The notes beneath the pieces were generated by a model that ran no database searches, was not told where the DNA came from, and saw only the letters and a list, made by a program, of their open reading frames with translations. DNA of 64,000 nucleotides from assembly GCA_036337295.1 (NCBI GenBank), contig JAYZEN010000001.1, positions 868,001 to 932,000 on the forward strand. The letters are read 5' to 3'. Shown in pieces: positions 26,645-35,298 of the stretch (positions are counted from its first letter, which is position 1; every line of letters begins with the position of its first letter). The DNA is from Ketobacter sp036337295 (GTDB lineage Bacteria; Pseudomonadota; Gammaproteobacteria; Pseudomonadales; Ketobacteraceae). Made by a program: the position numbers and the translations under genes.

Positions 26645-28038
26645 GCCTCCGCGGTTTCACCTTTTTTCACCTCGGCCGGCGTGTCCTCACTCTCAGCTCC
26701 CTCTTTCCCGGCTTCATCCGGCAGGATCAGGTTCAACACGCTGGCGGTCAAACCACCGGTGGTGATGGGGGAACCAAACACGTTCTGCACCAGCTTGGGC
26801 ATCACCTCCAACAGGTTGGGCACCATGGAAACCCCCAACCCCACACCGAACGACACTGCCATGATCAGCATCTTGCGCCGGTCCAGTTCCTCCCCGGAGA
26901 GAATCTTCACGCCGGCTGCAGCCACCGTGCCAAACATCACCAGGGTCGCGCCCCCCAACACCGGCTTGGGAATCTGTTGCAGCACACCGCCGATGATGGG
27001 AAACACTCCCAGCAGTACCAGCAAAGCAGCGATGAACATACCCACATAGCGACTGGCAATACCGGTAAGCTGGATCACACCATTGTTCTGGCTGAAGGTG
27101 GTATTGGGAAAGGTGTTGAACACAGCCGCCAGTGCCGAGTTCACACCATCCCCCAGCACGCCACCCTTGATACGCTGCAGGTAGGTTTCCCCTTCGATGG
27201 GCTGCTTGGAGATAAGGCAATTGGCGGTGATGTCACCGGTGGTTTCAATGGTGGTGATCACATAGATCAGGGCGATGGGAATAAACGCCGACAGATCAAA
27301 ACTGAAACCGTATTTAAACGGCACCGGAATGCTCACCAGGGGCAGGCTACCCAGGTGGGAAAAATTCAGTTTCCCCATCAAGCCGGCCACCACAAATCCG
27401 GCGGCCAGGCCGATGACAATGGAGGTCAGGCGCAGCCACTGATTGCTCGAGCGATTGAGGAGGATGATCAGGGTGAGCACGAACAACCCCAGCCCCAGAT
27501 TTTCCAACGAACCAAAATCCTTGGCCTTGAACCCCCCGGCCAGATCCGTCATGCCCACCTTGATCAGGCTCACCCCGATGATGGTGATGACAATGCCGGT
27601 AACCAGCGGCGTGATCACCCGCTTCAGTTTGTGCATCACCTGGCTCAGGAAAATCTCGATAAACGCACCGAGAAAGCAGATGCAGAAAATCAGCGACAGA
27701 ATTTCATCCGGCCCGCCCCCTTTGCCCTTGGCGATGAATCCCGCCGCGAGAATGGAGCCAAGGAACGCAAAACTGGTGCCCTGCACACAGATCATGCCCG
27801 CCCCCACTTTAAGGGGGCGCCGCGCCTGAATGAACGTGCCCACCCCGGACACCATCAGGGCCATGCTGATCAGGTAGGGAATGTGCTCCCCCAGCCCCAG
27901 CACGCCGCCGATGATCAGGGTGGGCGTGATGATGCCCACAAAACTGGCCAGCACATGCTGTATGGCCGCGAAAGTAGCCTCCAGGAAAGGAGGCCTCGCA
28001 TCCAGCGGATAAATCAGATCCGATTGAGACGAACTCAT
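26641..28038 (-). CDS. Xanthine/urate NCS2-family permease
   Basis: The 465-residue protein has about 14 membrane helices and the NAT signature QNNGVIQLTG (about residues 313-322), with the TM8-region ETTGDITA. It belongs to the xanthine/urate branch (XanQ/UacT/PbuX type) of the proton-coupled nucleobase transporters. The tail is hydrophilic and acidic. It follows the Tsx-like porin by 16 bases, so outer and inner membrane steps are co-transcribed under the RutR-type operators at 28827-28881. Whether urate or xanthine is preferred is not determined. Confidence 0.9.
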   Translation of the reverse strand: MSSSQSDLIYPLDARPPFLEATFAAIQHVLASFVGIITPTLIIGGVLGLGEHIPYLISMALMVSGVGTFIQARRPLKVGAGMICVQGTSFAFLGSILAAGFIAKGKGGGPDEILSLIFCICFLGAFIEIFLSQVMHKLKRVITPLVTGIVITIIGVSLIKVGMTDLAGGFKAKDFGSLENLGLGLFVLTLIILLNRSSNQWLRLTSIVIGLAAGFVVAGLMGKLNFSHLGSLPLVSIPVPFKYGFSFDLSAFIPIALIYVITTIETTGDITANCLISKQPIEGETYLQRIKGGVLGDGVNSALAAVFNTFPNTTFSQNNGVIQLTGIASRYVGMFIAALLVLLGVFPIIGGVLQQIPKPVLGGATLVMFGTVAAAGVKILSGEELDRRKMLIMAVSFGVGLGVSMVPNLLEVMPKLVQNVFGSPITTGGLTASVLNLILPDEAGKEGAESEDTPAEVKKGETAEA

Positions 28039-28054
28039 GGGATAGTCCTCCTGG

Positions 28055-28783
28055 TTAGAAATGCCATTTCACGAGCAGGTTCGGATTCCTTTCGTCGACA
28101 CCATCGATACCGTATTTATTGTTCCAGTAAGCATATTCGATACCAAGGTAGAACGGCGCCTTGCTGTTCACCAGTTTCCCCACGTTCCATTTCAGTTGCG
28201 ACGTGAAGTTCATTTCCTTGGCATTGGTGTCGGATTCCGTGGAGTAATCCAGGAAGCCGTCGTAGAGGAATTCAGCGCCACCCAGGCTGAAGGGCAGACC
28301 CCAGGTCAGGGTGACCTGCTCATCGTCATCCCACAGATCGTTGTTGGCTTTGTAGAAATTCACCCCGAAATACTGGAACCCGGGCACATCCAGAGCGAAG
28401 CCAATACCGTAGAGATAATTGTTGAAGACGTCGCCCATCTCCCAGGTGGAGGCGATGAAGACATCCTTGACGAAACTGAAACTGAGATCCTGGCGTGTGA
28501 GGTAGGAAAAGCTCAGGCGGGGGGAAAGCTCCCCGTAGTTGGTGACCACACCATCGTCAAAAGTGGAGTGATCCATGAAGAAGAAGTTATCGCCCCAGTC
28601 GTGGCCACTGGCGTGCTCAATAGTGAGAACCTCGCGCTCCTTGTCACCCACTTTGTAGTGGTCCCCTTTCAGGTAGCTGAGGCTGAAGGTGCTCCAAATC
28701 ATTTCGGCCTGTGCATTAGCGGAAATCAAACCGGAAGCCAGAACCAGTGCTCCGCCAGCGGCGGCCAAAGACTGCTTTAACAT
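28055..28783 (-). CDS. Tsx-like nucleoside outer membrane channel
   Basis: The 242-residue product has a signal peptide (residues 1-27, ending AQA), then a barrel beginning MIWSTFSLSYLKG, many alternating aromatic strands, and the C-terminal Phe expected for outer membrane insertion (LLVKWHF). It resembles the nucleoside-specific channel family of Tsx. It would let nucleosides or purine bases cross the outer membrane. It is the first gene of the porin-permease operon, with two RutR-type palindromes 44-98 bases upstream. Confidence 0.85.
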   Translation of the reverse strand: MLKQSLAAAGGALVLASGLISANAQAEMIWSTFSLSYLKGDHYKVGDKEREVLTIEHASGHDWGDNFFFMDHSTFDDGVVTNYGELSPRLSFSYLTRQDLSFSFVKDVFIASTWEMGDVFNNYLYGIGFALDVPGFQYFGVNFYKANNDLWDDDEQVTLTWGLPFSLGGAEFLYDGFLDYSTESDTNAKEMNFTSQLKWNVGKLVNSKAPFYLGIEYAYWNNKYGIDGVDERNPNLLVKWHF

Positions 28784-28826
28784 GCTAAGTATCCCCTTGA
28801 TGTGTCAGTTGTATGAAAGTTAAAAG

Positions 28827-28881
28827 TTGTCCAAATGGTCAGGTTGCAATGCAGAAAGCAAAAAGTTGGCCAGTTGGACAG
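28827..28881 (-). promoter_or_regulatory. Two RutR-type operators before the Tsx/permease operon
   Basis: TTGTCCA-N2-TGGTCAG (28827-28842) and TTGGCCA-N2-TGGACAG (28866-28881) match the RutR palindrome TTGACCA-N2-TGGTCAA at 12 and 11 of 14 fixed positions. Centres are 39 bp apart. Confidence 0.7.
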
Positions 28882-29026
28882 GTTTTACCTCTCAATACCC
28901 GGGACGTCCTGCCTCGTTTGCATAACCAGTTTAAAATTAAGCATTTACGATTCTGTCCCCTACTAACAATCTAGACCCGTTTGGCGGATTGGGGAAAACC
29001 GCCCGCGATCAGGACGGACCAGAACG

Positions 29027-29052
29027 AAAAAGGGCGCCTACATTTGGCGCCC
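29027..29052 (-). terminator. Intrinsic terminator of the BMP/oxygenase operon
   Basis: GGGCGCC/GGCGCCC stem, 7-base loop, followed by TTTTT on the minus strand, 20 bases after the oxygenase stop. Confidence 0.88.
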
Positions 29053-29072
29053 CGGCGGTGCTCTATGGGTGA

Positions 29073-30053
29073 TTAGGGTGCAGGTTTGCGATAGCCGTAG
29101 GTGGCGTTCAGTTGCTGGGCCAGGTAGTCGGCGCAGGTGATGGGAGGGTATTTGGCGGCCTGCTGCGGAAACAGGTCCCGGCTGTCCACCACCGCATCCG
29201 GGTCCACTTCCAGGAAGAAGGCAACGGAATAGCGTTCGTGGGCAGGCGCCTTTACCCGGTGCGGCGTGGACACGTAGAGATCATTGGTCCAGCGCATCAG
29301 GCAATCGCCGATGTTGCAGACCAGGGCTCCCTCCACATAGGGGGCATCGATCCACTGCCCCTGCCGATTGGCAACCTGCAGCCCCGCCACGGTGTCGGTG
29401 GCCAGCAGGGTGATGTTGCCGTAATCCGTATGGGTTCCGGCACCGGCGTCCAGACGTGGGGTGCTGGCCCCCGGCGGCAGCGGTGGATAACGCAACAGGC
29501 GCAGGGTGGCAATGGGTTCCACCAGATGACGGTCAAAATACGTCTCCGGCAAACCCAGATCCAGACTGAAGCCCCGATGCAACAGCCGGCCCACCGCCAG
29601 GCAGGCATCGAAATAGGCCAGCATATCGGCTTTCCAGTCGCTCAGATCCGGCCAGTAGTTGACCCCGCGAAACGGCTTGCCGGACACCACATCCGGGTGA
29701 TCCAGCGGCAGGTCCACCCCGATATTGAAGGCCTCCTTCTGGTCCGCGCCCTGCTCCGGATTCAGGCGTTCATCCGCCAGGGCGATATAGCCACGGTTAT
29801 GCCGCGACTGGCGGATGGAGAGGATCTCTTTGCGCGCCACAGGCAACTGGAAAAAGCGCCGTGACTGCTCAAAGACACGATCACTGAGCGCCGCCTCCAC
29901 CCCGTGATCCACCGCATAGAAAAAGCCGATCTCCCGGCAGGCCTGACCCAGGGCAGCGGCCACGGCCCGCCGTTCTACGTCATCGCCGCTGCGCAACCCC
30001 GCCAGGGATATGACGGGAATTGCATCCGCAGAAAGACTATCGACCTTGGTCAT
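29073..30053 (-). CDS. 2OG-Fe(II) oxygenase, isopenicillin N synthase family
   Basis: The 326-residue product has the non-haem DIOX_N region with REIGFFYAVDHGV (about residues 40-52). The iron ligands are HTDYGNIT (His and Asp near 208-210) and VSTPHRV (distal His near 262), with the RYSVAFF arginine that holds 2-oxoglutarate. It is the second gene of an operon with the purine-type BMP binding protein (ATGA overlap). That placement suggests hydroxylation or oxidation of a transported purine or related compound, analogous in chemistry to fungal xanthine dioxygenase but in a different subfamily. Substrate unknown. Confidence 0.85.
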   Translation of the reverse strand: MTKVDSLSADAIPVISLAGLRSGDDVERRAVAAALGQACREIGFFYAVDHGVEAALSDRVFEQSRRFFQLPVARKEILSIRQSRHNRGYIALADERLNPEQGADQKEAFNIGVDLPLDHPDVVSGKPFRGVNYWPDLSDWKADMLAYFDACLAVGRLLHRGFSLDLGLPETYFDRHLVEPIATLRLLRYPPLPPGASTPRLDAGAGTHTDYGNITLLATDTVAGLQVANRQGQWIDAPYVEGALVCNIGDCLMRWTNDLYVSTPHRVKAPAHERYSVAFFLEVDPDAVVDSRDLFPQQAAKYPPITCADYLAQQLNATYGYRKPAP

Positions 30054-31141
30054 TTGGGAATAGAGCCTTCGACTCCCTCCACGTAGTAATTCATGCCCGC
30101 CAGCTCCTGGTCAGTCATCACTTTGCCTTCCGGTACGGTGAGCTTGCCGGACTGATCCTTGATGGGTCCGGTAAACGGGTGGAAAGAACCGTCGATAATA
30201 CCCGTAATCAGCCCCTGTGCGTGCTGCTTGACGTCATCCGGTACCGCCGGGCCAAATCCCGGAACCTGAATCATATCCTCTTTCATGCCACCCCAGAAAT
30301 CCTCCGACTGGAAGGTGCCGTCCATGACCGACTGCACGGTGTGGATGGTGTACCAGGCCCAGTCATCCACCACAGACATCAGGTGCGCGTTGGGACCGAA
30401 GCGCGACATATCGGAGGCCTGCCCCACCGCGTATTTGCCCCGGCGCTCGGCTGCCTGCATGGCGGCCGGACTGTCGGTGTGCTGCAGAATCACGTCCACT
30501 CCCTGGTCCATCATGGCGTTGGCGGCGTCCGCCTCTTTGCCCGGATCAAACCAGGTGTTCACCCACACCACTTTCAGCTCGGCATCCGGGTTGTACTTGT
30601 TCAACGCCAGCTGCACGGCATTGATGTCGCGGATCACCTCCGGTATCGGGAACGAGGCAATGTATCCCACCTTGTTGCTCTTGGTCATCTTGGCCGCCAC
30701 ATAACCGGCCACATAACGGCCTTCGTAGGTTTTGGAAATATAGGTTCCCAGGTTCTTGCTGCGCTTGTAACCGGTGGCGTGCAGGAAGGTGGCCTTGGGA
30801 AACTGCTTGGCCACCTTGGCCGTGGGATTCATAAAACCGAACGAAGTGGTGAAGATCACCTGATTGCCGGACTTGGCCAGGTTGCGAATCACCCGCTCGG
30901 CATCCGCCCCTTCCGGCACGTTTTCCACATACGTGGTTTTCACTTTGTCGCCAAAATGTTTTTCCAACGCGATGCGGCTTTGGTCGTGCTGATAACTCCA
31001 GCCGTGGTCACCAATAGGGCCCACATAAACAAACCCCACTTTAAACGGTTCCTCCCCGTGGGCTTGAGTGCTGATGCCTGCAGCCGCGGCCAGGATGGCC
31101 AGCAGCCCCACGAAGTGACGTGTTATCCCCTTGAAATTCAT
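30050..31141 (-). CDS. BMP-family nucleoside/purine ABC substrate-binding protein
   Basis: The 363-residue product starts at MNFKGITRHF with TGGAG 10 bases upstream (the frame to 31204 adds a non-signal leader). A signal peptide ends QAHG (about residue 29). The BMP family signature KVGFVYVGPIGDHGWSYQHD follows, with IFTTSFGFM near 95 and GYIASFPIPEVIRDINA near 147. It binds nucleosides or purines in the periplasm for the ABC permease encoded at 35299-38883, although that operon is separate. RutR-type operators lie 34-88 bases upstream. Confidence 0.9.
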   Translation of the reverse strand: MNFKGITRHFVGLLAILAAAAGISTQAHGEEPFKVGFVYVGPIGDHGWSYQHDQSRIALEKHFGDKVKTTYVENVPEGADAERVIRNLAKSGNQVIFTTSFGFMNPTAKVAKQFPKATFLHATGYKRSKNLGTYISKTYEGRYVAGYVAAKMTKSNKVGYIASFPIPEVIRDINAVQLALNKYNPDAELKVVWVNTWFDPGKEADAANAMMDQGVDVILQHTDSPAAMQAAERRGKYAVGQASDMSRFGPNAHLMSVVDDWAWYTIHTVQSVMDGTFQSEDFWGGMKEDMIQVPGFGPAVPDDVKQHAQGLITGIIDGSFHPFTGPIKDQSGKLTVPEGKVMTDQELAGMNYYVEGVEGSIPK

Positions 31142-31174
31142 GCTGAGAATGCTCCAGTAGTATGAGTTGACGGA

Positions 31175-31229
31175 AAACCTGTCTATTTGGACAGGTTTCA
31201 GCAAAGCAAGAATCTGACCAATTGGACAA
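31175..31229 (-). promoter_or_regulatory. Two RutR-type operators before the BMP gene
   Basis: CTGTCTA-N2-TGGACAG (31179-31194) is embedded in perfect 9-bp outer arms AAACCTGTC/GACAGGTTT (31175-31198). CTGACCA-N2-TGGACAA lies at 31214-31229. Centres are 35 bp apart. Confidence 0.7.
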
Positions 31230-31390
31230 GAGCTTGATTTGCAACAACTTGCGTCCCTGAGTCATGATGTAAACCGTGCGTTAGCGGAGCACGGACCCGC
31301 ACCAGGCATTAACTTGGTGCGCATCTGACGGTTTGCAGTAGACTAAACGCAGTCTATGGCGACCAGTACCCGGGGAACGGAACCATTCCA

Positions 31391-32194
31391 ATGAAAACAA
31401 CTGCGGTTTCTGAGGTGGAAATACAGACGCTGACGCTGGAGGCGCCCTGGCGTTGGCTGCAGGCCGGCTGGCAGGACTTCAAGCGGGCTCCCGTGATCGG
31501 CGTACTGCACGGCGCGGGCGTGGCGGCCTTCGGCTTCCTGCTGTTGTTGCTGGCCTACGACCAGTTCTGGTTGCTGGCAGGCGCCTTCACCGGATTCCTG
31601 GCAGTGGCACCGGTGGTGGCGGTGGGGCTGTACGCGGTGAGCCAGGCCCTGGAACAGGGGCGGCCGGCCACCCTGGGGCTGGTATTCCGCACCTGGTGGA
31701 GCTGGCGCGGGCGGCCCCATCACGATTGGAGGCTGGTGAGGTTCGGCCTGCTGCTGTGCCTGTCCGGCACCGGTTGGGTACTCACCTCCGCCGCCTTCAT
31801 CACCCTGTTTGCCGAGCACCCCGTTAACCGGCCGGAGGATTTTCTGCGCTATGTGGTGCTGGCCGCCGACAACCATCTGTTTGAAGCCTGGTGGGTCATG
31901 GGCATCGCCCTGGCGGCCCCCGTGTTTGCTTCCACCGTGGTGACCCTGCCCCTGCTGCTGGATCGCAAGATTCCGATCCTGGATGCGGTTCTGGTGAGCT
32001 GGAAGGTGGTGATGCAGAACCCCCTGCCCATGGCGCTGTGGGCGTTACTGATCATGGCCAGTTCCATGCTGGGGCTGCTGGCCATGGCGGGCAGCATCAT
32101 TGTGGTTCCGGTACTGGGTCACGCCAGTTGGCACGCCTACCGGGATGCAGTGAATGCCGACCACCTGCCCCCCCGGGCCAAGGACATGCCATGA
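31391..32194 (+). CDS. DUF2189-type integral membrane protein
   Basis: The 267-residue protein has six or so membrane helices and the family hallmarks APWRWLQAGWQDFKRAP near residue 18 and LGHASWHAYRDAV near residue 247. No function is established for the family; members often accompany cytochrome or respiratory genes. It overlaps the next gene by ATGA. It diverges from the BMP operon but has no clear link to purine metabolism. Confidence 0.85.
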   Translation: MKTTAVSEVEIQTLTLEAPWRWLQAGWQDFKRAPVIGVLHGAGVAAFGFLLLLLAYDQFWLLAGAFTGFLAVAPVVAVGLYAVSQALEQGRPATLGLVFRTWWSWRGRPHHDWRLVRFGLLLCLSGTGWVLTSAAFITLFAEHPVNRPEDFLRYVVLAADNHLFEAWWVMGIALAAPVFASTVVTLPLLLDRKIPILDAVLVSWKVVMQNPLPMALWALLIMASSMLGLLAMAGSIIVVPVLGHASWHAYRDAVNADHLPPRAKDMP

Positions 32195-32412
32195 ACACGG
32201 TAATGGGTTTCAGCGAACAGGAGATCGCCAGTTTCGGTCTTACCATCGGCCTGGCGGCGTTCATGCTGTATATGGTGTTCATCGTGGCGCAACTGGCCAG
32301 GGAATCCAAAGCCGGTCGCTTTGGCACCTTTGTTTTGTTCCTGGTGCTGACCCTGGGCATGATCGGGTTCGTGGCGAAACTGCTGATCCAGTGGTTGCTC
32401 GATATTGAATAA
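32191..32412 (+). CDS. DUF2788-type small membrane protein
   Basis: The 73-residue product (MNTVMGFSEQEIASFGL start) has two membrane helices (about residues 14-34 and 46-68) with the ARESKAGRFGTFVLF loop typical of the DUF2788 family. Function unknown. It starts inside the stop of the DUF2189 gene, so they form a two-gene unit. The frame is open far upstream, but only this start fits the family. Confidence 0.85.
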   Translation: MNTVMGFSEQEIASFGLTIGLAAFMLYMVFIVAQLARESKAGRFGTFVLFLVLTLGMIGFVAKLLIQWLLDIE

Positions 32413-32769
32413 ACGCTTGTCTGATTGACGGATGACCTGAAACTGAAAGCTGTATCCCATCAAGCTGACACACAAAAGAAACACAAATGTCACATTACCT
32501 TTTGCAACACTTCATCAACAAAGTGTAATAATCCCTGAGCCTTCCGGGCGCTTTTTAGCCAGCGGCAAATAACATCCTGTTTTCCTTGAGCCTTGTTCCT
32601 GTCAAATCCGTTTTGGCGAACCCGGCATCCAATCAATTTCGGATTTTGACCGGATTACCCTGACCTGTCGCATTGTTTGGCACCCGGGTTCGGAGTACAA
32701 CGTACGGCGGCAACAGTTCACGTAAACATCAGGTAATCATCAATAGGCCGTTAATACAGGGTGAAGCAC
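32413..32769. other. Intergenic region, 357 bases
   Basis: No gene, RNA or clear hairpin is seen. It must contain the promoter of the small gene at 32770; AT-rich stretches near 32480-32530 (TGTCACATTACC, AAAGTGTAATAATCC) are possible elements. Confidence 0.4.
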
Positions 32770-32979
32770 ATGGACACAGTAAACTTCCAAACCGGTCTGG
32801 CTGTATTTTCAGACAGGCATGCACGCGTGCAACGGCAACTCAGTGACATTGAACAACGGGGGCTGGTTCCCCGCCATATGAGACAGTATCGTCGTCTGCT
32901 GGACGAGCTGATTCAAATTGGAGTAGAACGGGCGCACTACTGTGCCCAATGGCAACAGAAACAACTGGCGGCGGGCTAA
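32770..32979 (+). CDS. Small hypothetical protein
   Basis: The 69-residue soluble helical protein starts MDTVNFQTGLAVF; AGGG lies about 9 bases upstream of this ATG, whereas the GTG at 32761 would overlap that site. It is rich in Arg and Gln with amphipathic helices (RHARVQRQLSDIEQRG, QYRRLLDELIQIGVERAHYC). No family recognised and no operon partner. Confidence 0.6.
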   Translation: MDTVNFQTGLAVFSDRHARVQRQLSDIEQRGLVPRHMRQYRRLLDELIQIGVERAHYCAQWQQKQLAAG

Positions 32980-33003
32980 CGCCCTGCTCTCACTCCGGCA
33001 CAC

Positions 33004-33885
33004 TTATCCCGTGTATCCCGTACGGAATTGCTCGAGCGTGGTCAGAAGGCTGTTTGATATTCCTTTGTAATCACGCTCGGGTTGCGACAGACGGTCAATA
33101 TGCCGCAGCAACCGTTGCAACAGATTCACCTCTCCACTGATCTCATCCAATTCCGCCAACGACCACAACTGCGTACGAATCAGAAACACCACCGCACCAC
33201 TGTCCGGCAAACGCAACAACGACTGCCGCTCACTGCGATAAAACAACGGGCCTTCCTTGCGGGCAACCTGCCCCGGCAGGCGCGCCAGTGCATCCCCCAC
33301 CTGAATCGCCCAGTTAAACCGCACCACCGGCCGCCCCACTTTCAGATGATGAAAAAACCGATTCACTGACGGCAACAAACGTTGACCAAATTCCGGAATG
33401 GGATGATGAATGTCCGCCAGGGTTTTATTCATTTTATCGGCCGGGAGCCACAGACTGGGGCAGAACACCGCCGCCGCGGTGAGCACATAATCCCCGCCGG
33501 TATTGAGCTGCAAAATACAAATATCATCGGGCAGCCACAGGCTCATGTCCTGCAGATCCACCGTCGCATCCGATGCCGGCGCCTGCTTGAACGCAATGCC
33601 ACAGGCATCCATCGCGGCACCATGATCCCGCTGCAGATGCTGCTGCAATGCCTGCCGACACTCCCCCACGGCAGCAGCCGCCTGCGCCGCCACCAACACT
33701 GGCTGGGCCGAATCCGGTGTGTGTTCACCCGCGGCCAGCAGACGCAGTTTGTGCTGGTGAAAGCGTGCAAATTCCGCTGCCGAAAACGGCGCCACCCAAT
33801 CCCGCTCGGTGACCGGGTTCAACCCCATGTGCAGCAGGGTATCACGGGTCAGAAACGCAAACGGATCGGGTGTACGTGGGGGCAT
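33004..33885 (-). CDS. DUF3445 haem-dependent oxidative N-demethylase-like protein
   Basis: The 293-residue product starts at MPPRTPDPFAFL. Hallmarks of the family are WLPDDICILQLNTGGDYVLTAAAVFCPSLW near residues 115-144 and the HHPIPEFGQRLLPSVNRFFHHL segment near 157-178. The studied member, a PAS-fold haem enzyme, oxidatively demethylates dimethylamine. Here it follows 8-oxoguanine deaminase by 44 bases on the same strand and probably belongs to the ABC-deaminase transcript, so N-methylated purines or amines are plausible substrates (inference). The ribosome site is weak. Confidence 0.8.
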   Translation of the reverse strand: MPPRTPDPFAFLTRDTLLHMGLNPVTERDWVAPFSAAEFARFHQHKLRLLAAGEHTPDSAQPVLVAAQAAAAVGECRQALQQHLQRDHGAAMDACGIAFKQAPASDATVDLQDMSLWLPDDICILQLNTGGDYVLTAAAVFCPSLWLPADKMNKTLADIHHPIPEFGQRLLPSVNRFFHHLKVGRPVVRFNWAIQVGDALARLPGQVARKEGPLFYRSERQSLLRLPDSGAVVFLIRTQLWSLAELDEISGEVNLLQRLLRHIDRLSQPERDYKGISNSLLTTLEQFRTGYTG

Positions 33886-33929
33886 GGGGTTACTCGTTAC
33901 TCGTATTGCAGGTATTTGTTGATGGCCTG

Positions 33930-35273
33930 TCAGCGGGCAACCAACTGCCGCGCCGCCTGCCCATGATCCGCCATCAACTGCGCCAGATCCAGTCCGGTGA
34001 TGCAACCGTCCTCCACCGTCCAGTGCCCGTTCACCATCACCCGATCCGCTTTATGGGCACCACACAGTAACAGCGCCGCCAGGGGTTCATGGCTGCCGGA
34101 AAAACGCGGCTCGTCCAGCTTGAACAGGGCCAGGTCCGCCTGCTGCCCGATGTCCAGCGTACCGATGTCGGTGCGGCCCAACACCCGCGCGCCGCCCACC
34201 GTGGCCCAACGCCAGGCATCCAGGTGACTGACCTGCGCAGCACCATAACGCAAGCGCTGCAGCAGCATGGCCTGGCGCACTTCGCCGATCATATTCGAGC
34301 CGTCGTTGGAGGCGGAGCCATCCACCCCCAGGCCCACAGGGCAACCGGTGGCTTCCAGTTCCAGGGTGCGACAGATGCCCGACGCCAACACCATATTGGA
34401 ACAGGGGCAGTGGCTGATGCCGACACCGGCCGCCCCCAGGCGCTGGATCTCCTCATCGTTGAAATGAATGCCGTGGGCCAGCCAGGTGCCGGCCCGCAGC
34501 CAGCCCACGGACGCCAGGTAGTCCACCGTGCGCAGGCCAAACTGGCGCTCGCAGAAGTCTTCCTCATCCAGGGTTTCCGCCAGATGGGTATGCAGGCACA
34601 CCCCATGGCGCCGGGCCAGTTCCGCGCTGGCCCGCATGATGTCCGGCGTCACGGAAAACGGTGAACAGGGGGCCAGGGCAATCTGCACCATGGCCCCGGC
34701 TCCGCTCTGGTGATGGGTTTTGATCAGGCGTTCGCTGTCGTTCAGAATCTCTGCTTCGCTTTGCACCACCGATTGTGGCGGCAAACCGCCGTCGTCCTGG
34801 CCCAGGCTCATGGAACCCCGCGTCAGTACCACCCGGATACCCAACTCAGTGGCCGCTTCCACCTGCAGATCAATGGCCTGCTCCAGCCCCTGGGGGAACA
34901 GATAGTGATGATCCGAAGCGGTGGTGCAGCCGGACAACATCAACTCCGCCAGAGCCAAACGGCTGGAGAGTGAAATCATTCTTGGCGTCAACCCCGCCCA
35001 CACCGGGTACAGGCTCTGCAGCCAGGGGAACAGTTCCTGGTTCAGCGCCGCCGGCAGGGCCCGGGTCAGGGTCTGATAGAAATGATGGTGGCAGTTCACC
35101 AGGCCCGGCGTCACCACGTGCTCGCGGGCGTCAAACACGCGCTCACAGGGGGTGGCTGGCTCGCCCCCCCGGGGCACCCACTCCACAATCCGGTTCTGCT
35201 CGACCACCAGACCACCGGCGGCCTCTGCGGGTGCCAGCAACGCCAGCGGGTTTTTGATCCAGAGTCTGCTCAT
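33930..35273 (-). CDS. 8-oxoguanine deaminase
   Basis: The 447-residue amidohydrolase closely resembles Pseudomonas PA0142-type 8-oxoguanine deaminase: PGLVNCHHHFYQTLTRA (residues 56-72), the DHHYLFPQGLE loop, HTHLAETLDEEDF near 226, HGIHFNDEEI and GVDGSASNDGSNM near 320. It converts 8-oxoguanine to urate, bypassing xanthine dehydrogenase. It follows the ABC permease genes by 25 bases in the same operon, implying uptake of oxidised purines. Guanine or isoguanine activity cannot be excluded. Confidence 0.9.
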   Translation of the reverse strand: MSRLWIKNPLALLAPAEAAGGLVVEQNRIVEWVPRGGEPATPCERVFDAREHVVTPGLVNCHHHFYQTLTRALPAALNQELFPWLQSLYPVWAGLTPRMISLSSRLALAELMLSGCTTASDHHYLFPQGLEQAIDLQVEAATELGIRVVLTRGSMSLGQDDGGLPPQSVVQSEAEILNDSERLIKTHHQSGAGAMVQIALAPCSPFSVTPDIMRASAELARRHGVCLHTHLAETLDEEDFCERQFGLRTVDYLASVGWLRAGTWLAHGIHFNDEEIQRLGAAGVGISHCPCSNMVLASGICRTLELEATGCPVGLGVDGSASNDGSNMIGEVRQAMLLQRLRYGAAQVSHLDAWRWATVGGARVLGRTDIGTLDIGQQADLALFKLDEPRFSGSHEPLAALLLCGAHKADRVMVNGHWTVEDGCITGLDLAQLMADHGQAARQLVAR

Positions 35274-35298
35274 GTTGATTCCAACGTCGTATTACCCA

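Noticed and set aside
26977..28206. 409-codon frame antisense to the permease
   Set aside because: The opposite strand has an intact NAT-family permease; this frame is compositional.
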